A stretch of 64,000 bases of DNA, taken from Rhizobium sp. G21 (GTDB taxonomy: Bacteria > Pseudomonadota > Alphaproteobacteria > Rhizobiales > Rhizobiaceae). The stretch covers positions 620,001 to 684,000 of the forward strand of contig NZ_JACFXW010000001.1 in NCBI RefSeq assembly GCF_014158035.1. Reading direction: 5' to 3'. The number at the start of each line of letters is the position of its first letter. Positions within the stretch are counted from its first letter, which is position 1. The position numbers and the translations under genes were made by a program. Below are positions 50,501 to 57,881 of this stretch, one piece after another. Below the pieces are notes generated by a model. It was not told where the DNA came from and did no database searches. It worked only from the letters and a program-made list of their open reading frames with translations.

Positions 50501-50842
50501 CACGTTGTCGGCGCCGGTGCTGCCCGTCAAGGTTTCGATGTTCGCCACGCTGACGGTCGAGATCGCCGTCAAGGTCAGTTCGTCGTCGCCGCCCCCGAGA
50601 TCGACAACCGCCTTCTGCGACGTTGCGAACGTAATGTCGTCATCGCCAGCGCCCCCGCTGACGGTTTCGACGCTTGTGAGCGTAAGCTTGTTCGTGGAGC
50701 CGTCCAGCGCGAGGCTGTCGGTGCCGCCCGCCAAATCCAGCGATCCGGAGACCGAGGAGTCGATGAGAATGATTTCGGACTTGGAGGTGCCAGTGACCTC
50801 GGCCAGGCTACTGACAGTTACGGTCTTACTTCTAATCGCCAT
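41567..50842 (-). CDS. Giant secreted beta-roll repeat protein (about 65 repeats of about 46 residues), two indels
   Basis: About 3091 residues. The start at 50842 follows AGGGG. No Sec signal. From residue 57 on, I count about 65 units of about 46 residues with the pattern V/I-E-T-I/V-x-G-G-x-G-x-D-x-I-x-L, a variable middle, I-D-L-G-A-G-x-D-x-L-T-L, then T-L-T-V-S-N. Each unit thus has two half-RTX calcium-type motifs. The last 80 residues (GGGGLDEFHF, DVITDF, VIYLEGG, LLEVDTNGDGSADLSI) resemble type I secretion C-terminal modules. The frame is shifted between 47941 and 48486: one base missing at GG 47941-47942 and one extra at AA 48486-48487. The repeat pattern continues unbroken once corrected. 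Probably an adhesin or surface-layer protein; host partner unknown. Confidence 0.88.
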
Positions 50843-51349
50843 GATACAGCCCCTTTTGCGTATTTGGGGGCATCGTATGCGGGAATGATTACTTAAAACT
50901 TACCGTATAGGTACTAGAAAGCATGTCGCGATTAAAATTCTTCAATATTTTCAATAAGGCTCACTTAGTGAAGAGCATTTTTGCCGCCTAGGATTTTAAT
51001 AAACTGATTTACACACGGCGACGATTCAGACGCAATGAGTGGCGGTTATTTTATCATTATGACCTAAATTAAGCACAGCCCGGACGCCTGAAGTGTCGGC
51101 GCATGGCGTTTCTCGACCGACGCAAGTTCAACGCACATCGCCGCGAAAGGACGAGCTTCGATCTACCTGAACATGGCGGGATATAGAGTATAGGGGTCGT
51201 GACACCTCCGCCTTGTCGGTGGGAGCCCGCCCGCGGATGCGCGTTGTCAGATGGCGCAGAAGCGTGACAAGCTTCACGGAAGAGAAGATTCGCCCCGCTT
51301 CTTCGGAACATGCAAACAACACTGGGTTGAACCTAACGAGGAATTGAAC
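50843..51349. promoter_or_regulatory. Divergent intergenic region between giant repeat gene and serralysin gene
   Basis: 507 bases with no credible gene. The half next to the giant gene (about 50880-51070) is notably AT-rich against the GC-rich surroundings. It should hold promoters for both genes. I see no clear operator or terminator. TACC-GTATA-GGTA near 50900 is a short inverted repeat of doubtful value. The serralysin ribosome site GAGGA is at 51338-51342. Confidence 0.5.
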
Positions 51350-52720
51350 ATGGCCAATTCGGACTTGATGTCGACGATCTCCACGTCCCCGGCGGCGGGA
51401 GGAGCCACGTCTGTCGGGGGAACCGGACGGAATATCATCGACGGTGTGTTGAGCGGATATAAATGGAAAGGCGACGCGTTGTTCTACGCTTTTCCCGACA
51501 AGGCGTCGGACTATAGCTACGGCGGTGAGAAGAACCATGGTTTCGGCGCGGTAGAGCAGAACATCCGATCGGCGGCGCGTTACACTCTGGACCAATCCTA
51601 TGCCGGCAAGGCCAATGACGGTTTCTCGGTCGAAGGTTTCACCAAGCTTAGAATCGCCGAAGGATCCGACGCCAAGTCGGATATACGCTACGCCGATTCC
51701 ACCTCCGCCAATCCAACCGCCTATGCTTATTATCCGAGCAACCATTCGAGCGGCGGCGATGTCTGGTTCGGCGACAACTTCGACTACGGAAACGCCAGAA
51801 TGGGCAACTACGCCTATCTGACCGTCATTCACGAAACGGGACACGCGCTCGGCCTCAAACACCCGCATGAGGCGAGCAACGGCTTCGGACAAATGGCGCG
51901 CGGACTGGATTCGCTCGAATATTCGGTGATGTCTTACCGGAGCTACACCGGGGCTTCGACGACGGCGGGTTACACCAACGACGTGTGGGATTATCCGCAG
52001 AGCTTCATGATGGCGGACATCGCCGCTCTGCAGCATCTGTATGGCGCCGATTATTCGACGAATGGCGGCGACACCGTCTATCGCTGGAGACCCGACAGCG
52101 GCGCGACCATCGTCAATGGAGACGCGGCCTTCAAGCCCGGCGCCAACCGGATCTTCGCAACCATCTGGGACGGCGGCGGCGTGGACACCTACGATCTCCG
52201 CGCCTACAAAAACGATGTGACCATCGACCTGCGGCCCGGTGAGGAATCGCGGTTCAGTCGCAGCCAGAGCGCGCATCTCGATTTCGACAATCCGTCCAGG
52301 CTGGCCAAGGGCAATATCTACAACGCCCTCCTTCACGAGAAGGATGAGCGTTCGCTGATCGAAAACGCCAAGGGCGGCGCGGGCGACGACGTGCTGAGGG
52401 GCAATCAGGGCGAAAATCGGCTCTGGGGCGGCGATGGCGGCGACAGGCTGATGGGCGGCGGCGATCAAGACGTCCTGGTCGGCGGCGGCGGCGCTGACGT
52501 CTTCGTGTTCGAGAAGGGCTGGGATCGCGACCGAGTGCAGGATTTCGGAGGGGCCGATCTGATCGATCTCAGCGATTTCAACATTAAGTCCTTTGCGGCG
52601 CTGAAACAACATTTCGAACAGATGAACTATGGCGTGGTGCTCGATTTCGGCGGCGGCGACGCCCTGGTGGTGGCCGGCGCCAAAATCGCCCAACTCGACT
52701 CCGGCTCCTTTATCCTCTGA
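51350..52720 (+). CDS. Serralysin-type M10 metalloprotease with RTX C-terminus
   Basis: Secreted zinc protease of 456 residues. The start at 51350 follows GAGGA. The catalytic motif HETGHALGLKH spans residues 161-171 (three His and the Glu), and the Met-turn SVMSY lies about 27 residues later. The C-terminal third has RTX repeats (GGAGDDVLRGNQGENRLWGG in pieces, then GGGDQDVLVGGGGADVFVFE) and a final DLSDF...VVAGAKIAQLDSG stretch typical of the type I secretion signal region. No Sec signal is seen, as expected. It is divergent from the giant RTX-like gene. No inhibitor gene or type I secretion genes are nearby. Confidence 0.93.
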   Translation: MANSDLMSTISTSPAAGGATSVGGTGRNIIDGVLSGYKWKGDALFYAFPDKASDYSYGGEKNHGFGAVEQNIRSAARYTLDQSYAGKANDGFSVEGFTKLRIAEGSDAKSDIRYADSTSANPTAYAYYPSNHSSGGDVWFGDNFDYGNARMGNYAYLTVIHETGHALGLKHPHEASNGFGQMARGLDSLEYSVMSYRSYTGASTTAGYTNDVWDYPQSFMMADIAALQHLYGADYSTNGGDTVYRWRPDSGATIVNGDAAFKPGANRIFATIWDGGGVDTYDLRAYKNDVTIDLRPGEESRFSRSQSAHLDFDNPSRLAKGNIYNALLHEKDERSLIENAKGGAGDDVLRGNQGENRLWGGDGGDRLMGGGDQDVLVGGGGADVFVFEKGWDRDRVQDFGGADLIDLSDFNIKSFAALKQHFEQMNYGVVLDFGGGDALVVAGAKIAQLDSGSFIL

Positions 52721-52741
52721 CGGCGTCGCAGAGTGAGCAAA

Positions 52742-52774
52742 CGAAAAGGGCCGCCCGACATCCGGGCGGCCCTT
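52742..52774 (-). terminator. Rho-independent terminator of tig
   Basis: Twelve-bp perfect stem AAGGGCCGCCCG / CGGGCGGCCCTT with a five-base loop. On the minus strand TTTTCG follows. It may also serve the convergent serralysin gene. Confidence 0.9.
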
Positions 52775-52802
52775 CCGATTCTATAGAGAGTAAAGACGAA
52801 GC

Positions 52803-54295
52803 TTATTCGCCGGCGTCTTCGGCGGCGGCCTTCTTCTTCGGCGCAGCCTTCTTTTCGGCGCAGCTTCGACGGCCTCGTCGCCGGCCTCTTCGGCCTTGGC
52901 TTCCGCCTTCGACGCCTTCTTCTTCGGCTTTTCAGCCTTGTCTTCCGAAGAGGCTTCAGCCTCGTCGTCGGCCATCAGCTCTTCCTTGGTGACGACCTTG
53001 TCGGTGACCGAGATCTGCGTCAGCAGGTGATCGACGACCTTTTCTTCGAAGATCGGGGCGCGCAGGCCGGCAATGGCGCCGGGCGTTTCGCGGAAATACT
53101 TGATGATTTCCTTTTCCTGGCCCGGGAACTGCTGCATCTGCGCGTAGAGCGCCTTGTTCAGTTCGTCCTCGGACACCTCGACGCCGGCCTTTTCGCCGAT
53201 TTCGGAGAGAACCAGGCCGAGCTTGACGCGGCGTTCGGCGAGCTTGCGATATTCTTCGCGCGCCTTTTCTTCCGTCGTGTCTTCGTCTTCGAAGGTCTTG
53301 CCGGACTGGGCGAGATCGGAGGCGATCTGACGCCAGATCTGCTCGAACTCGGCGTCGACGAGGCGAGCCGGGGTGTCGAAGGCGTAGAGCGCGTCCATCT
53401 GGTCGAGCAGCTGGCGCTTCAGCTTCTGGCGGGTCACCGTGCCGAACTGGCTCTCCAGCTGGCCGCGGACGATTTCCTTCAAGCGATCGACGGATTCGAT
53501 GCCGAGCTTGGAAGCGAGCTCGTCATTGACTTCGAGCGCTTCGGCGGCAGCGACGGCCTTGACCTTGATGTCGAAGGTGGCGTCCTTGCCGGCCAGGTTG
53601 GCGGCGGGATAGTCGGCCGGGAAGGAAACGTTGATGACCTTCTCGTCGCCGGCCTTGACGCCGACCAGCTGGTCTTCGAAGCCGGGAATGAAGCGGTTGG
53701 AGCCGATCACCAGTTCGGCGCCCTCGTCCTTGCCGCCGTCGAAGGGAACGCCGTCGAGCTTGCCTTCGTAGTCCATGGTCACGCGGTCGCCGTTTTCAGC
53801 CGCGCCGTCCTTGTCGGCATAGCTGCGGGCGCTCTCGGCGATGCGGAGGATCTGCTCTTCGACTTCGGAGTCGGGAATTTCCACGACTTCGCGGGTCACG
53901 GCGATGGAGCTCATGTCCTTGAGTTCGATCGGCGGGATCACTTCGTAGGACAGGGTGAATTCGAAATCGGCCTCGGCGGCGAGGATCTTGTCGGCTTCCG
54001 CCTGATCTTCCGTCATGGCGATTTCCGGCTGGGTGGCGGACTTTTCGCCACGACCGGTGAGGATTTCGGTCGGCCGGTCACGAATGATCTCGTTGACCAG
54101 CTCGGCCATCACCGACTTGCCATACATCTTCTTCATATGGGCGAAGGGCACCTTGCCGGGACGAAAGCCGTTGATTCGGACGCGGCCTTTCACTTCCTCA
54201 AGCCGCTCGTTCATCCGAGCTTCCATGTCCTTGGCCGGGATGACGACCTTGAGTTCGCGCTTCAGCCCGTCCGCGAGCGTTTCGATAACCTGCAT
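52803..54295 (-). CDS. tig: Trigger factor, C-terminal tail frameshifted
   Basis: Ribosome-bound chaperone and peptidyl-prolyl isomerase. The N-terminal ribosome-binding domain has the signature GFRPGKVPF, preceded by VKGRVRI. The FKBP-type PPIase domain follows ([20 protein letters not shown]). The helical C-terminal domain ends near [11 protein letters not shown], and then a Lys/Ala/Glu-rich tail. The tail derails into Arg/Pro residues after EAAPK and would end at 52781. Adding one base in the T-run 52852-52855 restores [17 protein letters not shown] and a stop at 52803, which I use. ATG at 54295 begins [15 protein letters not shown], the family start. Confidence 0.96.
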
Positions 54296-54516
54296 GTTCC
54301 TACCTTCATAATCGCGGCGGCGCAGCAGAACGCGCCAGCCTCTCGTTGTAGATGAACTCCACCGCTCATCCGCCGGAAAAGCGCTTTATGCAAATTCGAG
54401 TCCTTTTGCAAGCAAAATGGGCCGGGAGAGCCGGAGTTCCCGTCTTTTCCGTGCCGTTCGCCTGTGCATGCCGATTGTGCGGGAAAGAACCCGCTTCATA
54501 TAATTCCGCCAGAGGC

Positions 54517-54600
54517 TGGTGCGGGTGGAGGGACTCGAACCCCCACGCTTTTGGCGCGAGAACCTAAATCTCGTGCGTCTACCAGTTCCGCCACACCCGC
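54517..54600 (-). tRNA. tRNA-Leu (anticodon UAG)
   Basis: Eighty-four bases with encoded CCA. The acceptor arms GCGGGTG / CACCCGC pair perfectly. The anticodon stem CGAGA / TCTCG encloses TTTAGGT, giving anticodon TAG. A long variable arm (GCGCC...GCG type) and the T-loop GGTTCGAGTCC are as expected for a class II leucine tRNA. It follows tig by 221 bases on the same strand. Confidence 0.97.
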
Positions 54601-54907
54601 ATCACATACACCGCGTCGAGCGGCGTCTTGGGCGCGTCCTTAGCACCCGCTTTTCGGCATGGAAAGAAAAAAGATCCGTAATCGGCCCGGCTTTTACACA
54701 ATGTAAAGCAGAGCTTACTAAAATGGCTCCATGGCTGGTCTTCCGGAAAGCCATGCAAGGACAGCATACCGCCCCTGAGTTTTTGCGCTGCAAAAAAGAG
54801 ATTTGTCATACTATTCTCTCTTTCAACGACAGGGCGGACCTGACGAGACGGATTGGCAATACGTCGGCGCGCAAGCGCAACTGCCCTCCCGCAAGGGTGA
54901 ATCGAAT

Positions 54908-55023
54908 TCGGGGTCGCGATCTCCTCCTCCCACGCGCCCCGATGTGACTGACGACACTCCTCCTCCCAGTCGTCGGTCAAATCCAACGACGCCCACCGGA
55001 CCTCCTCCCCCGGTGGGCGTTTT
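54908..55023 (+). ncRNA. Candidate cuckoo/CcsR-type sRNA: three hairpins with CCTCCTCCC loops
   Basis: Three consecutive hairpins each present CCTCCTCCC in the loop. Hairpin 1 (54908-54942) pairs TCGGGG-CGCG with CGCG-CCCCGA around one bulged T; its motif is 54923-54931. Hairpin 2 (54945-54979) pairs GACTGACGAC with GTCGTCGGTC with one G-U; its motif is 54959-54967. Hairpin 3 (54989-55020) pairs ACGCCCACCGG with CCGGTGGGCGT perfectly, its motif is 55001-55009, and TTTT follows as a terminator. CUCCUCCC-loop RNAs (cuckoo family; CcsR in Rhodobacter) are known alphaproteobacterial stress sRNAs found beside DUF1127 genes; one lies 437 bases downstream here. The 5' end is not defined by sequence and may lie upstream of 54908. 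Confidence 0.78.
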
Positions 55024-55459
55024 GATTCCGGGGCTCGCAGTCGTTTGCGCGCCTGGAAGGCGTTCTGGGGGCGACTGGTCGCGACCGGAGCGAACGCCGG
55101 CCGGATTTGCCTCGGATACCGCGATCGCATGTTTCCTCATGCGCGGATCGGCGCGCTTCTCATCCATCGCCGCCGCCGGGGACATGATCTCGACTTCGGT
55201 CTCCAGTTTCGGCGTCTCGGTCGTCGCAAACCGCCTCGACGCCTAGAAAAGAGGCGAATTGATCACAAAAGAGCCGCGGATTTGCCAAAGTGATTAATAA
55301 AAGCCAAATCTTGTGAGATACTTAGGTTAATGAGATGCGATTTTTGCATAGGTGCACTGCTGCATTGGCGCTGGTTTCATGTGCGCCGCAGCATTATCTT
55401 CGGATCATGAAATTCAGAGCGGCCAACCGGACCGCTCCAGACCGAAAAGGAACCGCATC
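55024..55459. other. Intergenic region between the sRNA candidate and the first DUF1127 gene
   Basis: 436 bases. Open frames in it overlap one another and show no family features. It should contain the promoter of the DUF1127 gene unless that gene is read from the sRNA promoter. The last 100 bases are AT-richer. I see no clear operator. Confidence 0.5.
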
Positions 55460-55603
55460 ATGAACATCGCTCGCGCTTACAACAACTGGGTCAAGTATCG
55501 CCAGACCGTCACCGAACTCGGCCGCATGACCAATCGCGAACTCAGCGATCTCGGCATTGCCCGCGAAGACATCCGTCGCGTTGCTCGCCAGGCCGTTCGC
55601 TAA
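55460..55603 (+). CDS. DUF1127 small protein, copy 1
   Basis: A 47-residue arginine-rich protein: MNIARAYNNWVKYRQTVTEL, then LGRMTNRELSDLGIAREDI and a final Arg-rich RRVARQAVR. This is the single-domain DUF1127 type. AAAGGA lies at 55445-55450 upstream. Such proteins in Rhodobacter (CcaF1) and Agrobacterium affect RNA turnover and metabolism, and CcaF1 is co-encoded with CCUCCUCCC-motif sRNAs as may be the case here. It ends at a strong hairpin. Confidence 0.93.
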   Translation: MNIARAYNNWVKYRQTVTELGRMTNRELSDLGIAREDIRRVARQAVR

Positions 55604-55625
55604 GCCTCGCAACACATCCGATTTT

Positions 55626-55657
55626 CGAAAGCCGCCGGAGCGATCCGGCGGCTTTCG
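55626..55657 (+). terminator. Hairpin after DUF1127 copy 1
   Basis: Fourteen-bp perfect stem CGAAAGCCGCCGGA / TCCGGCGGCTTTCG with the stable loop GCGA, 22 bases after the stop. No long T-run follows; it probably ends or protects the short mRNA. Confidence 0.75.
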
Positions 55658-55959
55658 CGCGTTATGGCCGTGACGCTGCACAGCACCCAGCTCGCGCGCG
55701 CCTCGCGGCTCCTCTGTCTTCGTCGGAAACGCCGGAGAACCAGCCTTTGGTTAACGCGGATTTGGGAAACGCACGGCCGTTAACCAGTGGCGAAACTTTG
55801 CCCCGCGCCTCGTTATTGTGCAATGCATGCTTATTTGCATAGCAGGTGCACATAATTCGCACTCCACCTTATTATTATTCGCATGTATAAAGAGCACATC
55901 AAGTTTCGAGCCGGGCAGAAAGCCAGGCCGCTAGAGAAAAGTCTAAAGAGGAAACGTCC
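55658..55959. promoter_or_regulatory. Upstream region of DUF1127 copy 2 with inverted repeats
   Basis: 302 bases without a gene. TGGTTAACG (55748-55756) and CGTTAACCA (55778-55786) form perfect 9-bp arms 21 bases apart. An AT-rich stretch at 55813-55855 holds TTATTGTGCA and TGCACATAA, an imperfect inverted pair around GCATGC-TTATTT-GCAT. These may be operators or promoter elements of the second DUF1127 gene. Confidence 0.4.
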
Positions 55960-56103
55960 ATGAACCCGCTTCGCATCGCCATCAATTGGGTCAACTATCG
56001 CCGCACCATCTCCGAGCTGTCGAACCTCTCGAACGACACGCTCCAGGACATCGGCGTGAACCGCTACCAGATCCGCAACATCGCGGCTCGCTCTTTCCGC
56101 TAA
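55960..56103 (+). CDS. DUF1127 small protein, copy 2
   Basis: A second 47-residue DUF1127 protein: MNPLRIAINWVNYRRTISEL, then LSNLSNDTLQDIGVNRYQI and RNIAARSFR. AAAGAGGAAA upstream (55945-55954) serves as ribosome site. It has the same length as copy 1 and aligns with it end to end (IA..NWV.YR.T..EL....N..L.D.G). The sequence differs at more than half the positions, so the two are old paralogues that may have different targets. Confidence 0.93.
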   Translation: MNPLRIAINWVNYRRTISELSNLSNDTLQDIGVNRYQIRNIAARSFR

Positions 56104-56134
56104 TCGCGCGAGAGCACAAATTTCGATCATGTCG

Positions 56135-56159
56135 ACGGCGCCCGATTGGGCGCCGTTTG
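56135..56159 (+). terminator. Terminator after DUF1127 copy 2
   Basis: Nine-bp perfect stem ACGGCGCCC / GGGCGCCGT with loop GATT, ending in TTT, 31 bases after the stop. Confidence 0.78.
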
Positions 56160-56214
56160 CATTTGCGGGACGCTATTCAGGGAACGGGCGGCGGCTGCGC
56201 CGCCGCCCGCCGGA

Positions 56215-57330
56215 TCAGACCAGTTCGCCGAGGGCGGCCGGGCTGAACTCCTTGAGAGCGTCGAATTCACCCTTTTGCACCTTGGTGACCCATTGGGGAT
56301 CGTTGAGCAGCGCGCGACCGACCGCGATCAGGTCGAATTCGTCGCGCTCCATGCGTTCGATGAGGTTGTCGAGGCTGGCGGGCTTGGAGCTCTCGCCGCC
56401 GAAGGCCGCGATGAACTCGCCGCTGAGGCCGACCGAGCCGACGCTGATGGTCGTCGCGCCGGTGAGCTTCTTGGCCCAGCCGGCGAAGTTCAGGCCCTTT
56501 TCACCGTCGATTTCCGGGAATTCAGGCTCCCAGAAGCGTCGCTGCGACGCATGGATGACGTCGACGCCGGCGTCGACCAGAGGCTGCAGCCAGCTTGCCA
56601 TTTCCTCGGGGCTGTTGGCGAGTCGCACCGAGAAGTCCTGTTGTTTCCATTGGCTGGCGCGGAACAGGATCGGAAAGTCGGGACCGACGGCGGCGCGGAC
56701 GGCCTTGGCGACTTCGACGGCGAAGCGGCTGCGCTCGGCGATGGTCGAGCCGCCCCACTGGTCCTGGCGCTCATTCGTGCCGGCCCAGAAGAATTCGTCG
56801 ATCAGATAGCCATGCGCGCCGTGGATCTCGACCGTGTCGAAGCCGAGACGCTTGGCGTCTGCGGCCGCCTGGGCGAAGGCGGCGATGGTGTCGGCGATGT
56901 CGGCGTCGGTCATCGCCTTGCCGCGCGGCTGGCCCGGCGCCAGCAGGCCCGACGGGCTCTCGATGCCTTCGGGATTGTAATCCTTGTCGGCGATGGTGCT
57001 GCCGGTATGCCAGATCTGCGGGCCCATGCGGCCGCCGGCGCCATGCACGGCGTCGATGACGGTCTTCCAGCCGGCGAGCGCCGCATCCCCGTGGAAGAAC
57101 GGGATATTGGGATGGTTCTTCGACGCCGGGCGCGCCACCACCGTGCCTTCGGACAGGATCAGGCCCACATCGGCTTCGGCGCGGCGGCGATAATAGTCGG
57201 CGACATTCTGGCCCGGCACGCCGTTCGGAGAGAAGGTGCGCGTCATCGGCGCCATCACAATTCGATTCTTCAGCGTCAGGCCCTTGATGGTCAGCGGCCG
57301 GAACAGCGTTTCTGCGGTTTTCGTGGTCAT
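56215..57330 (-). CDS. NADH:flavin oxidoreductase, old yellow enzyme family
   Basis: FMN-dependent alkene reductase-type enzyme, 371 residues, a TIM barrel. Seen: LFRPLTIKGLTLKNRIVMAPM at the start, the substrate-binding EIHGAHGYLIDEFFW (the His pair of this family), DQWGGSTIAERSRF, and the late phosphate-binding VGSVGLSGEF and DLIAVGRALLNDPQW. The natural substrate is unknown; relatives reduce enones, nitro compounds or quinones. It is divergent from an HxlR-type regulator, an arrangement in which the regulator often controls the reductase in response to reactive electrophiles. Confidence 0.92.
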   Translation of the reverse strand: MTTKTAETLFRPLTIKGLTLKNRIVMAPMTRTFSPNGVPGQNVADYYRRRAEADVGLILSEGTVVARPASKNHPNIPFFHGDAALAGWKTVIDAVHGAGGRMGPQIWHTGSTIADKDYNPEGIESPSGLLAPGQPRGKAMTDADIADTIAAFAQAAADAKRLGFDTVEIHGAHGYLIDEFFWAGTNERQDQWGGSTIAERSRFAVEVAKAVRAAVGPDFPILFRASQWKQQDFSVRLANSPEEMASWLQPLVDAGVDVIHASQRRFWEPEFPEIDGEKGLNFAGWAKKLTGATTISVGSVGLSGEFIAAFGGESSKPASLDNLIERMERDEFDLIAVGRALLNDPQWVTKVQKGEFDALKEFSPAALGELV

Positions 57331-57373
57331 TTCGTCCTCTTTGAATATCGCACCTCGGGAGGTGGACTCCTAT

Positions 57374-57388
57374 GTATAAATTGTATAC
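57374..57388. promoter_or_regulatory. Candidate HxlR operator between divergent genes
   Basis: GTATA-AATTG-TATAC, a perfect 5-bp inverted repeat with a five-base centre. It lies in the 109-base region shared by the reductase and regulator genes and matches the style of HxlR-family operators. Binding is inferred. Confidence 0.5.
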
Positions 57389-57439
57389 CAAGTAGCAAGA
57401 ACGCACTCCGAAGCTACCAGATATACAGGAGGAAACCGC

Positions 57440-57829
57440 ATGCCCGGCGACGCCTGCATCCCGATCCGGACCGGCATCTCGAACCGGCTGATCCTCGACC
57501 AGATCGCCGACAAATGGTCGATTCTCATCCTCGCCGTGCTCTGCCAGCAGCCGCGACGCTTCAACGACATCCGGCGCGCGATGGACGGGGTCACCCAGAA
57601 GGCCCTGACGCAGTGCCTGAGACGGCTTGAACGCAACGGACTGGTGTCCCGCCGCGTCATCGCCGGTTCCCCCATCGGCGTCGAATATGCGATAACGGCA
57701 CTCGGTTCTTCGCTGAAGGAGCCCATTCGCGCGCTGCATGCCTGGACGCTCGACCACGAGGAGGAAATCCTCTCGGCGCAGCGCAGCTACGACACTGCGC
57801 AGAGCGTGTTCAGCCAAGCGGCCGAGTGA
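57440..57829 (+). CDS. HxlR-family winged-helix regulator
   Basis: A 129-residue regulator with the family start [22 protein letters not shown] in pieces: an early Cys, then [31 protein letters not shown] (recognition region) and [24 protein letters not shown]. The Cys at residue 6 may be the redox- or electrophile-sensing residue known in HypR/YodB-type members. GGAGGAAA lies just upstream. The target is presumably the divergent old yellow enzyme gene. Confidence 0.92.
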   Translation: MPGDACIPIRTGISNRLILDQIADKWSILILAVLCQQPRRFNDIRRAMDGVTQKALTQCLRRLERNGLVSRRVIAGSPIGVEYAITALGSSLKEPIRALHAWTLDHEEEILSAQRSYDTAQSVFSQAAE

Positions 57830-57881
57830 CGCGCGTTTACCGCCTTGGTTTTTTGCCGATCGTCATGTTAAGAGCCGCCTC

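Noticed and set aside
41567-50842. Regular DNA periodicity of about 138 bases that could suggest a CRISPR array or satellite
   Set aside because: The period equals a 46-residue protein repeat, spacing is not constant at DNA level, there are no identical short repeats with unique spacers, and the frame is coding.
54579-55130. Minus-strand open frame of about 183 codons between tRNA-Leu and the DUF1127 gene
   Set aside because: It overlaps the tRNA gene and the hairpin array and is Arg/Pro-rich without any recognisable domain.
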